From assembly GCA_014084085.1 (NCBI GenBank), contig NPFB01000069.1, positions 2,777 through 50,782 on the forward strand: a stretch of DNA of 48,006 nucleotides, given 5' to 3'. The stretch comes from Hondaea fermentalgiana. Lineage: Eukaryota > Sar > Bigyra > Thraustochytrida > Thraustochytriidae. The translations under genes were made by a program, and so were the position numbers. Below are positions 8,263-16,453 of the stretch, piece by piece. The notes beneath the pieces were generated by a model, which did no database searches, had not been told where the DNA came from, and saw nothing but the letters and a program-made list of their open reading frames with translations. How positions within the stretch are numbered: the stretch's first letter is position 1; every line of letters starts with the position of its first letter.

Positions 8263-11200
8263 GCATATTGAGTAACTTTTCCATGCGCTTTTGCCCTTCA
8301 TCATTGGGCGAATCGCCTCGGAATGTGGAGTAATTGAGCGTCTCTGTTTGTGCCTTGAAAATAGTGTCGAACGCGATGCGCTCGTTCTCGAGTTGCTGTC
8401 TGAGAGCCTCGGTCTCAGACTGCAGCTCGCGAAGCGAGCGCTTCAGTGCGCCGATCTCGTGCGAGGACGACTGCTCGATCGTATGCAGCTGCTGCGAGAT
8501 TTCTTGCTTTGCCTTGGTCAAGCTTGCGATATGATCTCGGAGTTTTGTCTCTGTTTCTTGGGAAAAGGCCACTTGATCCTTGACAGAGAGGAGCTCCATC
8601 TCCAAGCGAGAGTTGGTCTTGATTGCACTCATTTCAGACGTCCGCCAGCGATCGCACTCGTCTACTTTGCCGCGCAGCTCGCCCTCCAAGAGCGCCTTGT
8701 CCCGCGATAGCGTCTCAATGCGACTCTCGTATGCGTCAACCTCACGGTCGCGAGCGGCATTGGCAGACCGATTCGATTTCTCCAGAACCGAAAAGTTGCC
8801 CTGCAGCACTGAAAGTTGGCTCAGAGCAGTAGCCACGGAGAGGTTGAGCTCCTTGCGCTCGATCTCAAACGCCTGCTGCTGAGCCCGCAATTGCTCCTCA
8901 AGTTCTTCGATCTCCGAGTCCTTCTCGGCGTACCTTGCTTCCCATTCGCGCGAATCAGCGCTCTGCCCCGACTTAGTGGCCTCGAGATCGGCTTGCGCCT
9001 TGTCAATACGAGTCATTAAAGCACTCTTGTCTGCCTCGAGTGAGCGGACTTGATCTTGAAGATCCCGAATTTGACCACTATGGGCTTCCTTGAATTGTGC
9101 CGTCTCTTCGTGAGCCTTTGTTAGCTGAGTAGAAAGTTCGTCGACACTCTTTGTGCGCGCCGCGAGATCCTCGCGTAGCTGAGCAGCGGTTGCCCGCAGT
9201 TCTCCCAGGGCCGCAGCGCTCTCCGAGGCCCTCTCTTCCGCTTCCTGGAGCGATTCGGTGAGTTCAGTCTCGGCTTGCTCTGCAGCTTCGCGGGCGTCTT
9301 GAGCTTCGCGAAGCTGAGTATCGGACGTCGTACATGCGCTGCGCGCCTCGGCAACTTCCTTTTGCAAGGTCTCGAGCAGATCCTTGCTCGTCTGTGCGTC
9401 CTCGCGAAATTGCGCGAGCTCCTGCTCAAGTTCTTGCACGGCAGCTTCCTTAAGTTCGAGTGCGTACGCAACCTTTTGTGCAGCAGCGGCTTTGCTCTCG
9501 ACCTCCCTTGAAAGCTCTTCAACGCGTTCCTGCAGCTGTCGGTGCTCGCTGCTTGCTTTTTCAACTTGCTCTCGCAATGATGTTGATTCCCTGCGGAGAA
9601 GCTCGCTTTCCTGCTCTTTGACGTGAAGGTGCTGCGTCGCAAGAGCAAGTTCCGTCTGAGTCTTTTCCAATTTGTTTTCAAGCTTGGTCTCAATATCGTC
9701 TTGTCGTTGGTCCGGATGATGCTCTGGTGACTTTGAAGCGACAAAGTCCTCCACGGCCTGCTGGTTCTTTTGAAGCTTTTCGCCGAGTCTTTCGATTACA
9801 CTTGCCAATTCGCGCTTTTTGGGGCCGAGCGCCTCTTCCAAGGGCTCGACAATACTCCGATACGACTCCAACTGGATGCAGCGCGCCTCCAGAACACGAG
9901 CGTTGACTAATTGTGCTCGGAGCGTTTCCTCCATGTTTGCGACGACATCGTCCTTTTGGTTCTTCTTGGCCAATTTTCTCGCCGACTTGCTCGCCGAGAC
10001 AGTGTTCTTCTTTTGATTCTTCTTTGCAGATTTGCTCGTTCTTGACGCCTCTCTCGCCTTGCCTTCTGCGACTTGAGAACTAGATGACGATAGAGAATGA
10101 GAAGAAGGAGGGTTTGCGCCGTGATCATCGACGTCGTCTTTCGACTCTTCCTCGCCGTCGTTCTCGCTATATTGCCCGTCGTCCCCGTTGTCCCCGTTGT
10201 CCATGATCACCTCGCTCCCCGTACGATCGCCTGCCTGCGCGCTATACCCAGAGCCAGTTTGAATGGTCTCATCAAGGAACGCGTCGGAAAGGCTGCGTTC
10301 GAGAAGCTCCGCACTTTCCGTACCATCAATGATAGTCGGGCTGGTGTTCTTGCTGTCTCCCTCTCTGTGAGGCTGATCCTCGAGACTGTCCTCCTCCATC
10401 ACGTCCAATATATGACCTTCGCGAGCCTCGCGTTCGCCATCCGCCACTTCGTCGCCCTCACCACAAGCAAGCTTCGTCTCGTCGCTCCGGGGCTGGTTCT
10501 CCAGAATGACGCGATAAAGCGACTCGAGGCGCGAGTTTCGCGCTCCCAGCCGCTGTGTTTGTTTGGCCAGCTTCTTCTCGACGCGCGCAAGGCTGCGTTT
10601 AGTACTTGCACATTCCTCAGATGCAGCGTCTCGCTCGCTTTGTGCAGTGGCGAGGGCCTCTTCAAGTACGGCCGCTCGTGCACGCAGCTCTTCGAGCTCG
10701 CGTTGCGCGCTCTGCTGCTTGTTTTGCTCCTGCTTGCGTTTGAGGAGTTGCTGCTCGATTTGCTGCTTTTGCCTTTGTTGTCGTTCGATCCGCCTTTTTT
10801 CCTCTTCGGCGTCACGGGCAACCTTTTCGGATCGCAGGCGCTGCATTTCGGCCTCCATCTCAGCGCGCTCGCGCTGGAGCTTTTCGTTTTGACTCTCGAG
10901 CTCGGCAAAGTGCTCTTGTGCCAACTCGCGTTTTTGCTCCCAAGAGGTTGACAAGCTTGAGACCAGCTTTTCTTGGCTCTCGAGACGGACCAATAGTTTG
11001 CGTCTGTCTACGTCATTCTGATTTGCGCGCAGGGTTCGTGAGCACGGGCTCAGGACATCGTTGGACTCGCTCTCGTAGCGTGCCAATTGCTCCCGCAGCT
11101 GAAGAATCTCCTGCTGGAGAACCTCGACAAGCGCTGCGCTGGACTCTTTATTGACACGGGCCTTGTTGACGATCTTTTTGGCGCGCTCTGCGTATTTGAG

Positions 11201-12637
11201 CGTGCTAAGCGTCTCGTGGTAGTTCACCGCATCTGGAGATACTGTTGCGAGCATGACTGTCTTGGCGTTGCCTCCGAGAGACTCTTTGAGAAGCCAAGTC
11301 AGCGCGCTGTTGCGGTATGGCACGAATTGCTTGCCAGTCGTGTCTGCTGCGCGTGGGGTTGTCAGCGCTTTAATTACGTCTGAAAGCGCGGACAATGACC
11401 GATTAATATTTGCGGCCTCCTTGAGTCGCGCTCCGGTTGCACCCGACGCGCTGACTCGCTCCGATCCGGCCAGATCAACAAGATAGAGTTTCGAGCTTTG
11501 CTCCTCGATGCGTTTTGCATCGCTTCCGTCGCGTTGCTTGCGGAGCACTAGCTGGAAAACGGCGTGCGAACGGGAGCTTTCCTTGTTCATGCGGGTTTCC
11601 GCGACGCGTCGCGCCATTGAGCCTTGTTTCAGCAGCTCTTCGATCTCATGATATGAGCTCACAGCAATTGTCAAAAGGTCTTCCACGTAGGCTCCAGTTT
11701 TTGGATGTTCGCGAACTCGAAGACTCGCTGCTGCATCCATTTTGTTGTTTGGATTGAGCAGGTCAAAGACGCGCTCATTGTATATCTCAAAATAGGAAGC
11801 CTCAACGTGAAAAGAGCTGTGACCTTTGCGTCCGCCCTGCGCATTAGGCGACCCTCCAGAGTCTGCACTTGTGCCTGCATGGTGTCCATGCGTTGTGTTA
11901 CCAAATCCGCTGAGCTCACCAAAGCCCGGGTAGCTGCTGTTTCGGCTGCGGGTGTGGCGCGTCCTCGGAGGAAATTTGCCGCCTGATGAGATGTCTACAT
12001 CGTCCGGGTGCGGACTTGCTCCGGGTGATGCTGACGCTGCTGACCCTGCTGCCGCTGCTGCCGAAGATCTTGCATGAATTTCTTTGAAGATTCCGCTGCA
12101 CAGTCGTGGAATAAAACCGGCATCACCATTTGCGCTAATATCGACGTCGTTGCCCATCATAGTGTGTGTTTTGCCAGATCCCGTTTGTCCGTAGGCGAAA
12201 AGCGAGCAGTTAAAACCATGCGCTGCATTTTCGATGATCCAAGGGCCATACGTGTCAAAGACCTCGCGCTGCGTGGCGTATTTTGAATTGGGGTTCTCAC
12301 GATCAAAGGACCAGAAACATCTGTCAAACGTGAACTGCGTGCGCCAAACATCGTCATTGTCGAGCATTTCGGCATCAATGCCGACGCCGCCATTTTCTTC
12401 GAGGTGTAAGAACATGGTTGGGTCTGTGAGCACAGTCGAGTTCCCGTGCATCTCGACAATCCTGCGCGCGCCGGCGGCCTTTTCCCTTTTGGAAAAGGGC
12501 CTTACTCGCACAGCTACGCGAATAGAGCTCATTTCCTCCTCGAGCGCCGAGCTTTTGCGTCTTCGCATCAGCCGCGGCGACATCGGAGGTGTCGCTGGAG
12601 ATCCAACGCTTCCGAGCAGCGAGTTCATGCCGTCCAT
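8240..12637 (-). CDS. Kinesin-3-type motor protein with long coiled-coil tail
   Basis: 1465 residues from the ATG at 12637; the frame runs further upstream but only from a non-ATG codon. A plus-end microtubule motor is expected. The motor domain spans about 38-495: RVAVRVRP, P-loop GQTGSGKTHTMMG at 150-162, switch I NKESSRSH at 351-358, switch II DLAGSE at 388-393, then VPYRNSALTWLLKESLGGN and ETLSTLKYAERAKKI. NPNNK/LRVREHPKTGAYVEDL and NSALTWLLKE are marks of the kinesin-3 (Unc104/KIF1) class. An ~80-residue Ser/Gly/Ala/His insert (about 191-274) interrupts the motor between helix 2 and the SYFEIYNERVFDLL strand. No FHA domain follows the motor; instead about 900 residues of Glu/Gln/Arg-rich coiled coil follow with an acidic break near 780-900. 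Cargo is unknown. The stop codon lies in a 22-bp tandem repeat. Confidence 0.92.
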   Translation of the reverse strand: MDGMNSLLGSVGSPATPPMSPRLMRRRKSSALEEEMSSIRVAVRVRPFSKREKAAGARRIVEMHGNSTVLTDPTMFLHLEENGGVGIDAEMLDNDDVWRTQFTFDRCFWSFDRENPNSKYATQREVFDTYGPWIIENAAHGFNCSLFAYGQTGSGKTHTMMGNDVDISANGDAGFIPRLCSGIFKEIHARSSAAAAAGSAASASPGASPHPDDVDISSGGKFPPRTRHTRSRNSSYPGFGELSGFGNTTHGHHAGTSADSGGSPNAQGGRKGHSSFHVEASYFEIYNERVFDLLNPNNKMDAAASLRVREHPKTGAYVEDLLTIAVSSYHEIEELLKQGSMARRVAETRMNKESSRSHAVFQLVLRKQRDGSDAKRIEEQSSKLYLVDLAGSERVSASGATGARLKEAANINRSLSALSDVIKALTTPRAADTTGKQFVPYRNSALTWLLKESLGGNAKTVMLATVSPDAVNYHETLSTLKYAERAKKIVNKARVNKESSAALVEVLQQEILQLREQLARYESESNDVLSPCSRTLRANQNDVDRRKLLVRLESQEKLVSSLSTSWEQKRELAQEHFAELESQNEKLQRERAEMEAEMQRLRSEKVARDAEEEKRRIERQQRQKQQIEQQLLKRKQEQNKQQSAQRELEELRARAAVLEEALATAQSERDAASEECASTKRSLARVEKKLAKQTQRLGARNSRLESLYRVILENQPRSDETKLACGEGDEVADGEREAREGHILDVMEEDSLEDQPHREGDSKNTSPTIIDGTESAELLERSLSDAFLDETIQTGSGYSAQAGDRTGSEVIMDNGDNGDDGQYSENDGEEESKDDVDDHGANPPSSHSLSSSSSQVAEGKAREASRTSKSAKKNQKKNTVSASKSARKLAKKNQKDDVVANMEETLRAQLVNARVLEARCIQLESYRSIVEPLEEALGPKKRELASVIERLGEKLQKNQQAVEDFVASKSPEHHPDQRQDDIETKLENKLEKTQTELALATQHLHVKEQESELLRRESTSLREQVEKASSEHRQLQERVEELSREVESKAAAAQKVAYALELKEAAVQELEQELAQFREDAQTSKDLLETLQKEVAEARSACTTSDTQLREAQDAREAAEQAETELTESLQEAEERASESAAALGELRATAAQLREDLAARTKSVDELSTQLTKAHEETAQFKEAHSGQIRDLQDQVRSLEADKSALMTRIDKAQADLEATKSGQSADSREWEARYAEKDSEIEELEEQLRAQQQAFEIERKELNLSVATALSQLSVLQGNFSVLEKSNRSANAARDREVDAYESRIETLSRDKALLEGELRGKVDECDRWRTSEMSAIKTNSRLEMELLSVKDQVAFSQETETKLRDHIASLTKAKQEISQQLHTIEQSSSHEIGALKRSLRELQSETEALRQQLENERIAFDTIFKAQTETLNYSTFRGDSPNDEGQKRMEKLLNMQTKGSMQ

Positions 12638-13237
12638 CGCGCGCGAGCTTTCGCCTCGCACCCCCTCCGCCCCCCAATAAAGACCACGAAGAAAGGCACT
12701 CTGCGCTCTCGCGTCGGACGTCGCTCTCGCACCGCTCCGCGGAGGGAAGCACGTCGTGCGTTGCCCGGAGCCGCGCACGCGAACGGTTTGCTTGCTGCGC
12801 CTCGAGCCTCCGGGCGCCCGCCCAAGCAAGGGAAACCGGTAAAGACCGTCCAAGCAAGCCTCCAAGGTAGCACGGTGAAAGAAACAGTGGCGAGCTAAAA
12901 CGGTGTGTACCACAACGGCTAGCAAAAGAGTGCGCGCGCGTGCGTGCTTTGCTCGCTGGGATCATCCGTGGCTCTGCTGCACCTTGGCAGCGGCTGACTG
13001 CTTGCGACAGTAGCAGCGCGAGGAGCAGACTGGCGGTGTAGAGGGGAACGCCATGTAGCAAGCAAGTGGGGAAAAGCTTTCGCCTGCCTATGGAGTAGAA
13101 AGGAGGAAAGAGACAAGGTGAGGGGTGGGGCGAAAAGAACGAAAAGGTGGGGAGAGCTGCCCGCCCTCGCAAGGCAAAGTATTCATATATCGAAACAGCT
13201 GGCCGTGGCCAGCCACGTTCGACTCTTCTCGCTCGCC
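12638..13237. promoter_or_regulatory. Divergent promoter region, kinesin-3 / SPRY gene
   Basis: 600 bases between two divergent ATG codons. Frames on both strands run through it but lack ATG starts. A CG/TG alternating stretch lies near 12930-12945 and a purine-rich run near 13095-13120. No defined element is recognised. Confidence 0.4.
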
Positions 13238-14695
13238 ATGTCGGCGCCATATCGAGCCGCAGGCGAAGACGTATGGGAGCGACAAGCAGGAGTGCGCGAA
13301 GTACGACGAGAAGCTGATAATCTGGCGGCGGCGCAAGCCATCCAATATGCTAAACTTCTCGAGGAGACCGAAGCGGACCGGCGGCTCTGCAATGCAGCTT
13401 TTGAAGCAGGTTTCATCGAGCATAAGATTGAAGCAACGCTCATCCAAAAGGAAGTTGCCGACGACATCCGTCTACAGAGCGAGCGAATCGGCGTTCCTTG
13501 GCGAGGGCTTTCTGTTGAAGAGCTCATTGAGGTGCTGCGCGAGACTGCGGACGAAAGGCGAGATGATCTTCGCAAACTTTTGGCCTATACAGAGGATATG
13601 CAGCGTCGTGGCAAGCTTTTAGCTGACACTGCACAACGACGTGTCGAAGTCCTCGATGACGCAAGAGACGAAGCAATCGCAGAGGTCCAAAATGTGATTG
13701 AAGGCCTTGTTGCATCCTTGCGCGCGCGCGAGGCCGAATTGGTTGAGATTGCGCGGGAGATTGCGCGACAGCGAAGTGCCATGCTTACTAAAGGCTTGGG
13801 CGCTCTAGCGCGCGTTCAAGAAGTCTCTGTAAACCTTCTTGAAGAGGGTCATCTCATTTCGGCTAAAGACGATCTCCATTTACTCGCCGAGCTCTTCGAG
13901 CGACGAGAGGACCTTGACGGGAGCGCAGAGGAGATTGACGCAGCATTAATGCGTGTGAAACGCGAGCAGGAAGAAGACGAGGCCCTGGGTGCAGCAGCGG
14001 AAGCACCCAAAGACGAAGACGGCAGTGAAAGCAAGAACGAGACCAAAAAGATGGAAGCGAAAATAGAATCAGACGACGCGCCATCCTTTAAGGCGCCCAA
14101 GATCGAGTTCAGGTTTGATCGTTGGATGCTGCAGCGAGTCGCCATGTTTGGAACCGTGGGGAGTCTTGAAAAGTTACGTCCTCTCGACCTTTCGAGACGT
14201 CCACTGCGATGGGATGCGAATCGCTCCGACATGCATGTTCTCACACTTTCCGATGAAGATGTTTGTGCAACACATACTGGCGACCAGGACGCGAAAGCAA
14301 GCATGTTTGGCAGTGATGGTTTCTCGGAGGGAACGATTGTGATGCGAATCGTCTTTGAGGGTTTATTACCTGGCCAGTGGGTATCCGCGGGCGTGGCCAC
14401 GGCGGCGCAGCTTAACGGGACAGCGTTTGTGCGCGACGCTGTAATCTTTGAGGTTGCAAGGTCGTCAACGACGCAATCGGCGACTACGGGGTACCTTTCT
14501 CAGCAAAGCATTGAGAACGAGAGCGTTGTCACCATTGTGCTCGACTCTCAGCTCCGCACCATTGAGTATTACAAAAGCGGGGTGCGCCTCAAGGTCGTCG
14601 TCCTCGAACGGCTCCCTGGCGCGCGAGAGAACATTTACTTTTTCCCCTTTTGCACTCTCTTTCATCCCGGGCAGATGGCGCGACTTACTCCATGA
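13238..14695 (+). CDS. Coiled-coil protein with C-terminal SPRY/B30.2-like domain
   Basis: 485 residues from ATG 13238 (MSAPYRAAGEDVW); the frame is open upstream only from a GTG. Residues about 10-250 are nearly all helical and charged, with repeated Arg/Glu heptads (DEAIAEVQNVIEGLVASLRA, LVEIAREIARQRSAML). An acidic-Lys linker occupies about 250-285. The C-terminal ~190 residues are beta-rich: SDMHVLTLSDEDVC, EGTIVMRIVFEGLLPGQWVSAGVA, SVVTIVLDSQLRTIEYYKSGV, NIYFFPFCTLFHPGQMARL. This matches the layout of SPRY/B30.2 folds, including the strand near the end resembling their PFV-x-L motif. Coiled coil plus SPRY recalls TRIM proteins, but there is no RING or B-box, so ligase activity should not be assumed. 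Confidence 0.75.
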   Translation: MSAPYRAAGEDVWERQAGVREVRREADNLAAAQAIQYAKLLEETEADRRLCNAAFEAGFIEHKIEATLIQKEVADDIRLQSERIGVPWRGLSVEELIEVLRETADERRDDLRKLLAYTEDMQRRGKLLADTAQRRVEVLDDARDEAIAEVQNVIEGLVASLRAREAELVEIAREIARQRSAMLTKGLGALARVQEVSVNLLEEGHLISAKDDLHLLAELFERREDLDGSAEEIDAALMRVKREQEEDEALGAAAEAPKDEDGSESKNETKKMEAKIESDDAPSFKAPKIEFRFDRWMLQRVAMFGTVGSLEKLRPLDLSRRPLRWDANRSDMHVLTLSDEDVCATHTGDQDAKASMFGSDGFSEGTIVMRIVFEGLLPGQWVSAGVATAAQLNGTAFVRDAVIFEVARSSTTQSATTGYLSQQSIENESVVTIVLDSQLRTIEYYKSGVRLKVVVLERLPGARENIYFFPFCTLFHPGQMARLTP

Positions 14696-14763
14696 GGACA
14701 TGGCTGGATAGAGGAATTAAGGGAGGCACTGCACAATATCGAATTCGTCTTTCTATCATGATG

Positions 14764-14799
14764 AGGGAGGGAGGGAGGGAGGGAGGGAGGGAGGGAGGG
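14764..14799. repeat. (GGGA)n microsatellite
   Basis: About nine tandem GGGA units in the short 117-base gap between the convergent SPRY and thioesterase genes. The G-runs could form G-quadruplex structure in RNA or DNA, which is inference from sequence. Confidence 0.9.
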
Positions 14800-14812
14800 C
14801 ATCATTTTTTGG

Positions 14813-15418
14813 CTAGAGGAGGCTGCCTTTGATTTTGGACATGATCGCGTCAGGGATGGGCACAGGCTTGCGGGTGTCGCGATCGACAAAGACATGGACA
14901 AAGTGGCCATGCGCAGCCTGCTCGTTGCTGTTGTGCTTGAAGATCCCCACCTCGTACTTGACGGACGACCGGCCGACGTGCGAGACAAAGAGTCCTGCCT
15001 CTACAACTTCCGGGTACTCGAGCGGGGCATAGTAGTTGCAGTAGCTCTCGATGCACAGTCCGATCGCATCCGACTCCATGGGCTTGAGGCCGGCCTCTTT
15101 GATGAGAAAGTGGTTCACGACCGAGTCAAAGTACGCGTAGTACACGACATTGTTCACGTGGCCGTACATGTCATTGTCGCCCCACCGCGTTTGGATCGGG
15201 AGCCAGTACCTGTAGTCCTCGCGCTGGTTCCTCTCCGGCTTGGCCGACGTCGACGCCGCCCGTACGCCCCTCGTCGTCTTCGTCGCCGCTGTCGCGGTCA
15301 GGGTCCCGCGCGAGGTGCCGGACATGATACCGCCTGCACGCGCGGCGCGCTGGCCGCCCGCTGCTGTCGCGCCCGCTGCTGTCGCGCTCCTCGTCAGCCG
15401 CCCGAGCGCGTGGAGCAT
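14813..15418 (-). CDS. Hotdog-fold acyl-CoA thioesterase, probably mitochondrial
   Basis: 201 residues from the first ATG at 15418. Residues 1-60 are rich in Ala, Arg, Ser and Thr with almost no acidic residues (starting MLHALGRLTRSATAAG), typical of a mitochondrial targeting presequence. The mature part is a 4HBT-type hotdog domain: YWLPIQTRWGDNDMYGHVNN, with the conserved Asp81/Asp83 next to GHVNN, then VVYYAYFDSVVNHFL, VVEAGLFVSHVGRSSVKYEVGIF and AAHGHFVHVFVDRDTRKPVPIP. Such enzymes hydrolyse acyl-CoA thioesters; the chain length preference cannot be read from sequence. The N-terminus is very GC-rich compared with the domain. The frame upstream of 15418 has only a GTG start. Confidence 0.9.
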   Translation of the reverse strand: MLHALGRLTRSATAAGATAAGGQRAARAGGIMSGTSRGTLTATAATKTTRGVRAASTSAKPERNQREDYRYWLPIQTRWGDNDMYGHVNNVVYYAYFDSVVNHFLIKEAGLKPMESDAIGLCIESYCNYYAPLEYPEVVEAGLFVSHVGRSSVKYEVGIFKHNSNEQAAHGHFVHVFVDRDTRKPVPIPDAIMSKIKGSLL

Positions 15419-16100
15419 TTCTGTCGCGGCTCTGCCGGCCGCCTCGCTGTCGCCTGCCGGCGGTCTCGTCTCGAGGCGACGCTCGCTGTCGGGCAGTCGG
15501 ATTTGCGTCCATGCGGCGACGATCGGACTCGTCGCGCATTGGCAGATTAAGACTTCTCTGGGCCCACCCACAGTGGCGGCGAAGGCCTTCGGGATGGGGC
15601 CCTAGCTTGGGCCGCGGCTTCGTTCGCGCACAAGCCAGGCATCGCGGGGAAACACGATGGTGGGCAACGGGGTATCTTCGGCTCGTCGAGCGGAGGAAGA
15701 AGGCAAGAAGGGCGAGCTTGGTGGCAGTCGTCTGAGGAGATGGAGAGATGGAGAGGTAGAGAGCACGGCAGTCAGTCAAGCTGGTGTTGGCATGTACGGG
15801 AGAGATCTTTGCAATGCGCCTGTTGCGTTTGGTCTTCTTTTTTGTTTTGGTCTCGGAAAAATTAAAAATGATGGTGTATACTTGCTACTTCTTCTTTGTT
15901 TCTTTCTTTTGAGACTACAATTGGCCAGAAATCCAAAGAAATCTTCCAGGCTGATCCTGCAATTGTATTTGACAATAATCAACAGCTCAATCAATTGCGC
16001 TACGCAGGAAAGAAAAGTAAAGAGCTAATAGTAGGCCTTCTGCGCACGAACACCCTATTCTTCTTTCCTTTTTGTCGGATTCGCAGCAAGAATAAAATTT

Positions 16101-16130
16101 GCGCAACGCTTTTTTGCGCAACGCTTTTTC
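16101..16130. repeat. 15-bp tandem duplication
   Basis: GCGCAACGCTTTTTT at 16101-16115 is followed directly by GCGCAACGCTTTTTC at 16116-16130, upstream of the kinesin-9 gene. Confidence 0.9.
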
Positions 16131-16294
16131 TTTCAACGGATCAATGCCCCGCAACGAGGGTATTCCTTACCACTACTCCTTGGAGCAACCAACGCAAGGA
16201 AACCAATCACTAGCCCGCCATTAATTGAAAGGCTCATTTCTGGCAGCACTGAGAGTCCGACGCGCTCGCTCTAGACCCGCCCACTTTCCGCCAA

Positions 16295-16337
16295 GGGAGG
16301 CAGGGAGGCAGGGAGGTAGGCAGGGAGGCAGGCAGGG
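16295..16337. repeat. GGGAGGCA-type short repeat
   Basis: Imperfect repeats of GGGAGGCA/GGCA, about 110 bases before the kinesin-9 ATG, giving a purine-rich non-template strand. Confidence 0.75.
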
Positions 16338-16453
16338 CCTTTGTCGCGTTGCACGGGCATCTACGCCTCGAAGGAGCTGTGAGCTGGTGCGACGAACAAG
16401 GCCGGGGCGAGCGGAAGGGAGGCGGGGTCAACGCAAAGCACAAACGAGCCCAG

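Larger units (their letters stand above)
15419..16453. promoter_or_regulatory. Divergent intergenic region, thioesterase / kinesin-9
   Basis: 1035 bases between divergent ATGs. The middle (about 15830-16200) is clearly more AT-rich than its surroundings. It carries an AGTAGGCC motif at 16030-16037 that recurs in other intergenic regions of the window, a 15-bp tandem duplication at 16101-16130, and a GGGAGGCA-type repeat near 16295-16337. No gene is supported. Confidence 0.4.

Noticed and set aside
12638..12925. N-terminal extension of the kinesin-3 frame
   Set aside because: It begins with a non-ATG codon and has no conserved character; the ATG at 12637 is the first available.
13238..14695. 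TRIM-type E3 ligase
   Set aside because: Coiled coil and SPRY-like parts are present, but there is no RING or B-box zinc-binding region.
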